A stretch of DNA of 64,000 bases from NCBI GenBank assembly GCA_021464245.1, contig JADCRB010000099.1:558001-622000 (forward strand). Direction: 5' to 3'. The notes below the pieces were generated by a model, which was not told the DNA's origin, did no database searches, and saw only the letters and a program-made list of their open reading frames with translations. The stretch is from Carallia brachiata (lineage: Eukaryota; Streptophyta; Magnoliopsida; Malpighiales; Rhizophoraceae). This document shows positions 53,395 through 64,000 of this stretch, piece after piece (positions within the stretch are counted from its first letter, which is position 1; each line of letters opens with the position of its first letter). The translations under genes and the position numbers were made by a program.

Positions 53395-56300
53395 ATGGCG
53401 GGCAGCAGCCTCCGGTGAAGAAAGACGATGATCACGACGACCAAGTGTTTAAATTTCTCTGAATTCAAATCACTGCAATCTGCTCTGTATTGTTCTTCAC
53501 TTCGAAACCTGCTCTGTTTCCCATTCGTTTCTCTACGTCGACTGGATTTGATTTCCCTCTCCAATTTTCGGCTTAGCTTCTGACATTTAACTTTATTATT
53601 ATGATCCTTTCATCTTTTTTTCTCGTGCATTGTTTGATTTTAGGTCCAATCTTGAAGGTTTTGCTCTGCATTGCATTTTCGTTGATTCTTTTTATGTTTG
53701 GTTGATTTGATCTCATCTTTGCTGATGTTATGTAAGTTCGTTCATTTATCCAATTTCTTGCTGTAGGTCTTCTGGTTCTTGAACTACAACGTAGATTTAC
53801 ATTGGATTTAATATCTGCTTAAAAACTGCGGTGATCTAACTTGTAGTTGGTAATGGTTACTGGTGGCCAGGTTGTAGTGCTCTCGATCATAGTTCCATAT
53901 TAAATTCTTGATTACTGGCTTTTCTGTTTTTTGCTGTCAAGAACTGCTTTGTTTGTTTTGTCCTCTTGAGTTCAGATTTGTGAAAAGTGTCTCATAGCAA
54001 TTGGTTGGATATTGTGAAACCCTGTCTACCTAATGCTGGATTGTTTGTGTAATGTCTACTTTCCGACGGCAGAGTACTCTCCATTGTTGGGGATAGAGAA
54101 GGGTGCTGTTCTTCAGGAAGCCGGGGTGTTTTCAATTGCCCCCAGCTTCATCCTGGAAGATGCTCCCAGGTTTTCGTTTATGGTTTCTCTTTTGTTATAC
54201 GCAAGCTTGGATTTCTGTAATATGTGTTGCCTGCTAATTTAGGGGATTTGATATGCTGTTATCTGTGGTAGGTTATTACAAAGCTTATTTATCTACTTGA
54301 CCAAGGAGAAACATTCACCGAGGTCAGGGTGTTTACTTTTTCCCAATAATTTGGAGAATAATCGGATCTATGCTTATTTGAAATTTTACACCATAATTCA
54401 AACGGCTTGGATGGCTTTGCATACATATAATATTTCTGTTTTTTTAGTGTAGATGTTGTTGCCAAAGGAACGTGATCTTCTTGAGTTGTGCCTTTCTGAT
54501 TTTTCAATTTTCAATAGATTGAAGCCACAGAAGTCTTCTTTGCTGTGACAAAGCTTTTCCAATCAAGAAATTTAGGATTGAGGAGGATGGTTTATTTGAT
54601 GATAAAGGAATTGTCCCCTTAAGCTGATGAGGTTATGTGCTCTGTCTCAATTGACATCTATTTACTTTATGTGTGCTGTTTGTTGCTTTATATGGGTTTG
54701 GTATAGACTTGCTATTTTAAGAAAGAAGAAAAAGACAATTTCATAATTTCTTGATTATGTTGAATAGACAAACCCAAAGATTGTGAAAAGTTGGAGCAAT
54801 GAGGTCCAGGAAGCTGTGCAGTCGAGGGCTGCCCTTGTACAATTCCATGCACTTGCTTTGCTCCATCAGGTACTTAAAATTTGAACTTTTCTTTAGTGGT
54901 TATTTTATTTCTCACGATTTGTAGTGTATTGTTAGACCTTGATAAAGTGCATAATTTGAATTTTCATGTTTCATATGGTTACCTATCAAGTACTTTACCA
55001 TGTTCAAGCAGTGGCTAGGAATCCTAAGGGTGGCATATCATTGATATCTGGAGTTAATGTATTAGACTTGGGAAAAGTTTCTTGCTTACTTTTTACTTGC
55101 ACGGAAGTTACTTTTACTGTATTGATGGATCATTTTTTGAAGCAAAAGCAGTCATGGATGTTGGCTATAGATTAACATAAATTGATGTCTTATAAAGACA
55201 CATGCTTTCCGAACCTGAAGATACAGCAGAATGATAGACTGGCTGTTAGCAAGTTAGTTACCAGTTTGACAAAGGGAAGTGTCCGCTCACCACTTGCCCA
55301 ATGTCTCTTGAATGCTACACTAGTCTGGTAGTCTGTTGTACTGGAACAATTGTTTGTGACTCTTTGGACTGTTTTTCAGCTATTTTGAAAATTATTATGA
55401 TGGCAGGTCATACGTGAGTCAGCTACTAACACACAAGCAGGGGACCACCCTTCCTATGATTTTTTTGAAACTTGTCTGCGCCATAAGGCAGAGATGGTAA
55501 TTTTTGAGGCTGCCAAAGCAATTACAGAGCTCAGTGGTGTGACAAGCCGAGAATTGACTCCAGCAATAACTGTTCTCCAGCTATTTTTGAGTTCTTCCAA
55601 ACTAGTGCTGAGATTTGCTGCTGTCCGCACTTTGAACAAGGCTAACTATCTTTTTTTAAGCTACTAAAACCTTATAATTAAGATTGCCAATTTTTAAAAT
55701 GTTCTAGGAGTGCTGGTATTTGGGATTTTATCTACTTTTCTGGTCCGTGAGGGGGCAGGTTTGTTTGCCATTTAGTAATCTTTGAGGAATCATGTAATGA
55801 ACTGCTGAAAGTTATGCTAAAGATTTTATAGGTGGCCATGATGCATCCGATGGCTGTCACTAAATGCAACATTGATTTGAGAGTTTGATTTTTTATCAGA
55901 ACCAAAGTTTGGCCACACTGGCAATCACCACACTGCTTAAGACTGGAAATGAATCAAGTGTGGACCGTCTAATGAAGCAGACAACAAATTTTATGTCAGA
56001 CATTGCTGACGAATTTAAAATTGTTGTGGTGGAGGCCATAAGATCTGTGTGTTTGAAATTCCCCCAGAAGTGCAGATCATTGTGATTGATAATTTAAGTG
56101 CTTTAACTCCCAGATTATTAGGTTTGATGACATTTTTTGTTTCTTGGCCTGAAAACACAGCTTAATCTTCTTTCTTGTTCATTATAAGGGTGATTGTTCT
56201 TGAACATTGCTGCAATCCTTTGGAGGCATTTTTTTTAATATCAGTTATGGCAGGTTGTAAAGCTCTCCAGCAACAAGGATGATGTTTAGGATCAATCACT

Positions 56301-59300
56301 AATTCACTTTTTGTTGTTTAGTTGAGATATTTTCTTTTGTTAACAGTGAAAAGTATGGAACACTTGCTCCTACAGCAAGTTATGATGTTTACTTGTGCTA
56401 GTTAACAATCCTATGTAAGTAAAGTCCATGACTTTGAAGTATGGCTCTACTGTACTGAACTGTTTTGGACTTGTAATTGTCCTTATATACATATTTCAAA
56501 TGCAATATATGTTGCTTTTGCCCAGCAATTCTCGGTCCCCTGCAATTTTTCACCTTGCTGGTTCTTTTCCGTGAACATTGAGATTAAGCTAAACTTTGTT
56601 CTATGTTCTTATAAAATCCATCACATTACAGGATGAACTTTTTGAGCAATATTGTAAGGGAAGAAGGTGGTTTGAGGTCAAGAAGGCAATTGTAGATTCA
56701 ATTGTGATCCTAATTAGAGATATCCCCGAGGCAAAGGAAAGTGGGTTGCTTCATTGTTGAAAGTTGTGAATTCACATATCTTTCCACACAGGTGGCTTTT
56801 CTTTCAACTGAAATGGATATTTCTATTGAACTCTTGGTGTTCTCCTTCATTCTCTATTCCACATTCTGTTTCTTTTTTTTTGGGGGGGGGGGGGTGTTGT
56901 TATTAGATTCTCCATTTCCTGGGTGATGAAGGACCAAACACTTCGGACCCCATCAAATATACTCGGTACATCTACAATCGTGTACATCTTGAGAATGCAA
57001 CCATTCGGGCTGTTGCTGTTAGCACATTGGCAAAGTTTGGTGCTATGGTTGATGTACTGAAGGTGCTTTTATGTGTGTGTTTCATCTGCTATAGGCACAT
57101 TTTTCAGCTAATTGTTGGCTTTTGACTTGTGTTGGTTCATTCTGATGCAGCCGCGGATTTTTGTTCTGTTGAGGCGCTGTCTCTTTGACGATGATGATGA
57201 GTTGAGTTTCAGGATGAAAGTGAATGTTGAAGCTTTTCTATGCTGTTGCTAGTGTAACTGATGTACCCTTTTTGGCATAACAGTGATCGTTGAAGCTTTT
57301 ATGTGTTGACTTAGTGTATCTGATTTACCCTTTTCAATGATTGCAAATGCATGAAATTAGATGCAAAGTGCTTTGTATGTGTGCATGCATCTGCATCCTA
57401 GATGTTTTCTTTGGCAAATATATGAGGCCTATTCTATTATTCTTTTTGTTCCCTCAATAATATTTAATATATTCATAATAATTCTGTTATTGAACACTTC
57501 TACAGGTTCGTGACAGGGCTACACTTTACATTAATACAATTGGTGGTGATGGCCAAGCTGTTGAAACCGATGAAGATGTGAAGGATTTTCTTTTTGGAGC
57601 TTTTGACATACCACTCATCAACCTGGAGACGAGTCTGAAAACTTATGTAAGCCTTCCAGTGCCCTTTATGCTTTTCTGCTGTCATTGTCTTTATCTCATT
57701 GAATTTATTGCTGATACGGGACCCTTCAGAGCAGCTGTTTGATATTACCTCTGTGCTCAAAGAAGTCAAGTCTCAGCCGCTCGCTGAAAAGAAGCCTCCA
57801 GGGAAAAAGCCAACTGGTCTAGCTGCTCCTTCAACTGGCCTTCTATCTTCTGTTGATGCCTATGAAAGACTTCTTTCCTCCATTCCGGAGTTTTCAAGCT
57901 TTGGGAAGCTTTTCAAGGTTCCATGCCTTAAATACTCACATTTTTTGCATTTTACGTTCATAAATCATTAACGAGTTGCTAATGTGATGTTTGTTTCTTT
58001 CCTCAGTCCTCAGCTCCTGTGGAGCTCACTGAAGCAGGAACAGAATATGCAGGTAATGTTGTTAAGCATATTTTTGACTTCTATATCATGTTTCAGTACA
58101 ACTGCACCAACACAATTCCAGAGCAATTACTGGAAAATGTAATGACCATTTGGATTAAAAAAAGCAATTACTTAAAACCTATTAGGAAATGTCTTCAATC
58201 TCTGACATTGTCTGCCAGGTTACTGTAATTGTTGATTCCTTGTAAGCAGATGAATTTGAAGAGGCACGAAGTAGCAACCAGGCCTTTGAGAACTCTCCCT
58301 TAGGATTCACCTGGACAGGCTTTTGTGGCATTTGAGAAGGACTTGGGAGTGCCAACCGTTGGAAAGTTCTCAAACATGTTGAGGTTTATCGTTAACGAGG
58401 TACTTGCTTGTATGCTTTTCCTGCAGTTTCTGCTTTGTGGATCCTCTTTTTTCTGGGCAAGGGGGTGTTAATTAAGAGCATTAATTAGGCATTTTATATG
58501 TTATCTGGTCATGGATGGTGACTCTTTTGGAAGTCATTTTACAAAGAGTGATATTTGCTCAAACTTCCAGTATCTTATTTACAAGAGAGAAAATTTTGTG
58601 GTCTTTACCTGCTCAACAAGCAAAGTATTATAGGGTGTTTCATTCATATATGGTGCTCTTTTCGGGTTGATCCAACTACTGGTGAAGCAGAGGAAGTTGG
58701 TGTCGAAGGTGAATACCAGCTTGGGGACCGTGAAGTTGTTGCAGCGGATTACATGATGAAAGTTGGGGTCTCAAATTTCAGGAATGCTTGGGAGATCATG
58801 GGACCTGATTGTGAGTGTGTCGATGTGTATGGTCTTGGCCTAAAGGAGAGCTTGGCTGAAGCGGTTACTGCTGTCATCAATCTTCTTGGCATGCAGCCTT
58901 GTGAGGTCAGTTCCTGTTTATGTGATTCTATGATCAATTTGATACAGAACATTTTCAATGTCCAAAGACCCAAGCATAAAGTGAAATCACTTGAGGTCGG
59001 ATTGAGCTGTTGGACCATGGCTTGAGGTTCCAGAGTTTTGCATTAAAAGAAAGAAATGAATTAAATGGAGTTTTGATGATGATCATCAAATACTTTCCCA
59101 AACTTAGCTAATTCTTGAAAATCATCTTACAAAGTTGTCATGAGTTGGCCATCACTACATATGAAGAAGAGAGCCTTTCCCCTACTTGCTCTGATGCATG
59201 GTATTACCTTATGGCAATCCCCATGGGAAGCAGAACTGAAAAACTTTACGACGATCATATCATAGTAATTTAACAATTTAGTCTAAAATTTAGCCTTCAT

Positions 59301-59537
59301 TTTCCCTTAGCTGATGTCCTTTTGTTGTGATTAGTCATGGCACAGGGGTCGTCCCTAGCAATTAAAGGCCCCCACAAATGTAAGCTCTCTGGTGTTTACG
59401 ATGGCAATGTGAAGGGTCTTGTGCCGTTGTGCGTTTGAAGTTTCGCATGGATGGGCGAAAGGAGGTTACAATGAAATTAGCTATTAGAAGTGAAACTGAA
59501 TTCGTCTGTGACGCCATTCATAACATTGTAGCGTGGG
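53395..59537 (+). pseudogene. Coatomer gamma subunit (gamma-COP), unprocessed pseudogene
   Basis: About 17 exon remnants in order cover almost the entire gamma-COP protein, the COPI coat subunit that acts on Golgi-derived vesicles. Examples: EYSPLLGIEKGAVLQEA (54074), VITKLIYLLDQGETFTE (54272-54322), SWSNEVQEAVQSRAALVQ (about 54790), [18 protein letters not shown] (55533), [17 protein letters not shown] (55908), [15 protein letters not shown] (56977), YERLLSSIPEFSSFGKLF (57861), NCTNTIPEQLLEN (58102), VGVSNFRNAWEIMGPD (58764). Introns are retained. Lesions: 1-bp loss in codons 3-4; frameshift at about 54130; TAA at 54620-54622; an exon of about 68 codons missing between 54632 and 54768; frameshifts near 55310, 55880, 56680 and 56750; TAA at 58243-58245; several donor or acceptor changes (for example GC at 55641, cgg at 58665). 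It cannot encode the subunit. Confidence 0.95.
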
Positions 59538-59647
59538 GCTTCCAATTGGTCTCTTTGGTTTTGTTTTTCGTCTACTTCTGTATTTTAGTTCATTACTGAA
59601 TATGGGATAAAGGGCCCATAGCTGCTCATACATATAGCGCTTGACAT

Positions 59648-59687
59648 AAAAGAAATTGTGTAAACCAAAAAAAAAAAAAGAAATTGT
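59648..59687 (+). mobile_element. Minimal LINE/SINE-tail insertion (16 bp) with perfect 12-bp duplication
   Basis: AAAAGAAATTGT lies at 59648-59659 and 59676-59687. The 16 bp between are GTAAACC plus nine A. It has the same ACC-A(n) end as those at 11166 and 43179. It lies just past the 3' end of the gamma-COP pseudogene. Confidence 0.7.
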
Positions 59688-62585
59688 TTGCTCCAAAGCT
59701 GAAGATCTGGGCGATGGAAGGATGGATTTGCTTTGACAGCAGGAAACAATTGTAATCCTAGGCCAAAATTCGAAGGTTTTTTTTTTTTTTAAACGATTAG
59801 GTATGTTGCGGCCATCCCTGAAGTTGTAATTCTAAAGGGACACCTAAACGAGCAACCCATATCTCTTTTTTTTTTTTTTTTGTTAAACAATAACCACCGA
59901 TTTTTTAGAATAACCAAAAAATATATATTTTTTTTTGAGTTAAAATTGGTCTTTTTTTTTATTGTTGCGTTCTTATTCAACTAATTTTTATTTGAAGAGA
60001 TTCAATATCTAAATATTAATAAATAAAATATGATTTTGTTGCTAAAAATTATAGAAATTACTAAATTTAGAATTCATGATACACTCCGTCCTCAATCTAA
60101 GTACATAACACATTAATTAAGTAAGAGTTCGCAACTACAAAAATTCAAATATGGGTCACCAAAGTAAAAACGCCATCAATTAAGTAAACTATGCTTAATA
60201 GCCGCCGTTAGATGCTTAGAGCCACTGACATTGACAATTTCATGAACCTTTCTTCGCTGCTGCTCTTGGCATGGTAAAATGGCATTTTCGATTCGGAGAT
60301 GATAGGCAGACAGAGGGGGATGGGAGGAGATGAGAGAAAGAACGAGAGACGAAAGAGAGAGAGGACATAAGTGTTGGGTTTTACTAATTTTTTATTTTTT
60401 ATTTTTAAAAAAAGTAGTGTATGTGTAGAAGAAATAAGGTTAATGTATAACAGATATAATAATAAAGAATATTTAAGTGCATGTACAATAAATTTAAGAA
60501 TGATATACAAATGTATATAAAAATTAGGTTTAACGTGGGATACCCTCATAATGGATGTATAATATGTTAATACAAAAAAAATAAAATGACCCTTCTGCCC
60601 TCCGTCCACCACTTATCCGCATAAGGCAACTGGACTGTTTTCCATTTCCAAATTCTTGAACGGAAAATTTTTAATTATTTTTTAAATGATGTTTCGTAGT
60701 TATAATACGACATAATAAATAAATATAAGATTAAAATAAAAATTTAATAATCAAAAAACGATACGTTTAATTAATTATTAAATTTTTTTATTAATAATTG
60801 ATTACACATCGTATAAATTTTTTAATATATTATATAATTTTTTTAGCTTATTATATATTTTATTCATGAGATCATATGTAATAGTTATAAAACAGTTATT
60901 TAATAATGGTGCTCTGAATGAATTCTCTCTCCAGACAATGACATGTGACACACACAAATTATTACATGGTTCAGTATATTTAATCAATGGTTGAGGTTAG
61001 TTTCCGCATTTTACGCAATAATAAATTTTTTATTAATCTGGTTACGTCAGTGCTTAGATTCACTGTTGATTAGACATATTTTTTAAATTATCCAAACTAA
61101 TTAATTATATAATTGAATGAGACGTTATAAATAAAAAAATTTTTAATTTGAATCTATAAATTAGATGATCGATATATTTATAATATATTTTTTTTGTTGT
61201 TAAAAAAAACCTCATGCTATTTCGATTAGTTTAGATAATTGTAACATATTTTTATTTTAGTCTCTCAAAATTTCAGTAATTAAAATTCTACTTTACAAAT
61301 CTTAATTTTTAATCTCAAGAAAAAAAAATGCGGTAGACTTCAAGAGGTGTAAGATTTATGAGATAAGAAAAATTACTTTATTGTGTAACTAATTGTCGAA
61401 TAGACAAAAAAAAACTACATATTTCAATTGTCCTTTTGTTTGGAAATCCATTATGCTTTTTTGTTGATACTCAATTTTAGCTACAAAGTTTTTTCCCTTT
61501 ATTCAATTTCTTAAGATTATTCTTAATTTGGAGATTTAATTTGGAGATTATATATATATAGAGTGTGGATAGTCATTTCCAGTTATTCCATTAACTTTTT
61601 AAGACAGCTCAATTTTAAAATTTAAATAACGAGTTATTTTTTCTTAATATTTTGAAAGCATTTTCTAGTTTTTTTTGGAGGATGATTCATCTTGGCATCA
61701 GGCAATAAAGGCAAACCTTACCATTGCATTGTGGTTCACATTTTGGCTTTTATTAAAACATAAATATTCAGGTAGTGAGATACTTTTACATGCAAGTAAT
61801 TTGTATGTATGTAATATCACATGAATGATTTTTTTTTTCATTCTACATATAATTTGCCCTAATTTTTTGGTGCTACTATTCTTACTTATATATTTTGGGA
61901 GTATAACACATACATAATTTTATATTGTATAAATTTATTTGAATATTTTTTTTATTTTAGCTGGATCCAACTCAATATTTTTAGTTGTAGAGTTAATTTG
62001 ACTCACAAATTAAGTGAGTAAGTTAAATTAAAAATCTCCTTAATTTTTTTAGCAGCCAACAATGATCACATGTTCAAATGGGGTACAATCTTATGCTTGA
62101 CAAGCCTATGGTCTTGTGGAGTTGATGGATTTTCATTGTTTATAGTCACTGGCTATCTAATTTAGGTATGGGCATAAATCATTTTTGTTAATAAAATAAT
62201 TTGGTATTGTGTAAAGATGTTTAGCACTGAATTACACCTCTACCCAAAATGGGTTAAGCAGGTAGATACTAAATGAACAAAAACAATTCTGCAGACGATG
62301 AATTCACTAAAATCGTCGAGACTCTGCCTTCACTCGAAATTTCCCATTTACATAGAGAAAGGCATTGCTAACGTGCATATAATGGCTCTTTTATTAAGAC
62401 AATAAGTACTTTGCAAGGATCTTACTCCTATAGTCCCAAATGGTTTTCTATCTACATATACGCAGATCCTTAAATAGTACTCACCCTCAATTTGGCCTTC
62501 TTCTGCTGCACATATAAATGTGCAGACTGCATCCTGCGTTAAACAACTACTTGAAAACTTCTTGGACTCACCAAGGCATGGATAG
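59688..62585. other. Intergenic DNA, no gene seen
   Basis: AT-rich DNA with several T-runs. On the minus strand, 60400 down to 60200 has a CT-rich leader-like stretch followed by a short frame (MPFYHAKSSSEERFMKLSMS near 60283) that stops quickly and is unrecognised. The palindrome at 60655-60945 lies here. A tttatt at about 62390 could be the minus-strand AATAAA signal of the gene ending at 62586. Confidence 0.4.
60655..60945. mobile_element. Palindromic MITE related to the head of the tandem array
   Basis: The left arm, starting gaaaatttttaattatt and continuing ttaaatgatgtttcgtagtt, is inverted on the right (aacagttatttaataatgg, about 60890-60910). The left arm closely follows 33927-33980 (gaaaattttttttattgttc, ttaaatggctgtttcgtggt). 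This is a single copy without tandem expansion, so it shows the likely ancestral state of the 33.9 kb element. Confidence 0.6.
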
Positions 62586-63736
62586 CTACGAAAGTGAAAG
62601 TTTAGTACTAATTTCCTGTGTGCTCCTACTGTGAATTTTTTCGTCTAAGGTTCCAACTCTTTCACTCAGTCTCAGTTGCAGATGCTCAGGTAGCCATTCC
62701 CTCAAAATTGCTTTCTCTTGATGCAACTGCATAAAGCCATAAACAATAATGTTAAATAATAGAAAATAGACTATATCATGTCTTTAACGTTGGACATCAG
62801 AATCGAAAAGCCACCTTGGGCTGCAGTGGATGCTCAATGCCAGGTTTGAACCTGTCCAAATCACCTATGGTAGCGTTGTACCATTGGGATAGAGATTGTG
62901 CAGTCTCTATGGCATTTCTTGAGTTTCCTTCACTTGATCTTTGTGGGATGTAAGATTCGTGTGCTGGAAGTTTAGAGCAACTGCTAAACCAGTTGACAGT
63001 GGTGGGACTTTTGATGATTCCGCAGCAATTGCCAAGCATTTCGAGTGTAGGCCACCGCCTGTCCTCTAGAAATCGGCTTGGTTTCATGGGTGCAATTTGC
63101 ATTCTTGTATCTAATCCTTGTCCAAGTTCCTTTCTCAAAGAATCATCAGCACCCCATTGTTGCTGCCTACATGTATCAAAGGATTCAGGAAGATGAAGAC
63201 AGAATAGCACAATTGTGCCCAACAATGTTCATTTTTAAATTATATAACGGAAATGACAGACGAATGCAGATAGGATTGATGAGAAGGAAGAAGGAGATAC
63301 CCTTTACACATAAACCATATTGCACATCATCAGTTTTCTAACAAAATGAAAGTGTAGAGACCTAAGAAAATTTATGATTTGCAGTAAAGTTAAAGTTAAA
63401 GTTGATGTGCAAAATGTAAAGAGGTATCTCGTCTTTTTCCGCATCAGCTCCCTCTGTCTGTGTATCAAGCCCTTATTATTATTAAAAGGAAAAATTGAGC
63501 TGAGTTGTACGTTGGAAGATATTGTCACCTTGGATAGCATGTCTTCTCACTTAATGATCTCTGGGAGAGGAGGGAGTGCAATAGACTGTGACCAAATTTG
63601 TCTTCCGTAGAACTTCTGGCTAAAACGATTCCACCGTTCTCCATTCTGAAGTGTTGTTGAGGATTGCTCATAGCTTGGTGCAATGTTCCTGGAATGCGAC
63701 CTCTTCCTTGCATTGTTGTAGATGCTTGACGTAGTA
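62586..63736 (-). CDS. C-terminal three exons of an unrecognised plant protein
   Basis: Three minus-strand exons join in frame: 63736-63529, 63166-62815 and 62726-62586, with GT-AG introns and compatible phases, ending at TAG (62586-62588). They give about 233 residues. The first includes RQASTTMQGRGRIPGTLHQA and SLLSQRSLSEKTCYP, the second QQQWGADDSLRKELGQG and QSLSQWYNATIGDLDRFKPG, the third LHQEKAILREWLPEHLQLRL, likely helical. The incoming acceptor (CTGCAG before 63736) shows that earlier exons exist; none is evident up to 64000, so the gene probably continues beyond the window. No family was recognised and no function is proposed. Intact frames and splice sites argue that it is a working gene. 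Confidence 0.72.
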
Positions 63737-64000
63737 CTGCAGGAAACAAAAACAAATCAGGGCCTTATGAATCCCACGAGTCTGTTTTATACATACAAAG
63801 AGATCTAAAAAGCATCTTTGGGATTTTCCCTTTTTTTTTTTTTTAAATTGAGGTTAGGCTGCAGTAGGTAGTGTCATTAGAAAGAGAATTTTTAGGTAAA
63901 TTCAAACATATGGTCCGTCACTATAGACGAAATGGATAAAACTGTGATAGATCTTAATTCCCATAAAATATCTATCATGTTAGCTAGCTTTTTAACTGAC
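63737..64000 (-). other. Probable intron of the gene ending at 62586
   Basis: The DNA upstream of the 63736 acceptor is AT-rich, with a T-run at about 63830-63844 and no coding exon that I can support. It is taken as intron of the minus-strand gene. Confidence 0.4.

Noticed and set aside
55885..58228. Open frames in the 54-59 kb region as independent genes
   Set aside because: Each corresponds to a gamma-COP exon plus read-through into intron; they are parts of one pseudogene.

Overview
The window is nuclear DNA from a flowering plant, most likely a woody eudicot. It is AT-rich and has long gene-poor stretches, canonical GT-AG introns, and protein families typical of land plants: a PADRE/DUF4228 protein, PEX7, an RD21-type cysteine protease with a granulin domain, a FAR1-related protein, a DUF688 protein, gamma-COP and an ESCRT-III VPS2. 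The species cannot be told from the sequence. No RNA gene, CRISPR array or operon was seen.

Layout. 0-8.7 kb: one small intact minus-strand gene (PADRE/DUF4228, 2283-2813) among transposon debris. 8.75-9.71 kb: an intact, intronless PEX7. 9.7-21.3 kb: intergenic DNA with a decayed LINE 3' end (12.5-13.3 kb), a ~0.98 kb inverted-terminal-repeat element lying exactly between two ~450-bp direct repeats (14.4-16.3 kb), and another ~1 kb element (17.2-18.2 kb). 21.4-24.0 kb: an intact five-exon granulin-domain papain-like protease of 504 residues. 25.1-28.05 kb: a 5'-truncated, decayed LINE with its target-site duplication and two younger DNA transposons nested inside it. Removing each one rejoins the LINE reading frame. 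33.9-36.9 kb: a tandem array of about seven ~420-bp units grown out of a palindromic MITE. 37.9-42.5 kb: a broken FAR1-related gene, and a minus-strand VPS2.2/2.3-like relic whose upstream region exists twice. 47.5-50.8 kb: a DUF688 gene with about five frame breaks but no nonsense codon. 53.4-59.5 kb: a nearly full-length, intron-containing gamma-COP pseudogene. 62.6-63.7 kb: the last three exons of an unrecognised minus-strand gene that runs toward or past the window edge.

Two themes stand out. First, the intact genes are outnumbered by decayed copies of housekeeping trafficking and regulatory genes (gamma-COP, VPS2, FRS, DUF688). These copies keep their introns, so they came from DNA-level duplication. 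Second, the window holds a set of very small insertions (14-100 bp, mostly an A-tail with a few bases of unique sequence). Each is flanked by a 12-16 bp direct duplication, as expected of target-primed reverse transcription by LINEs that stopped almost at once. At least seven were found by eye.

The genes do not form a pathway. They are independent plant genes separated by repeats.
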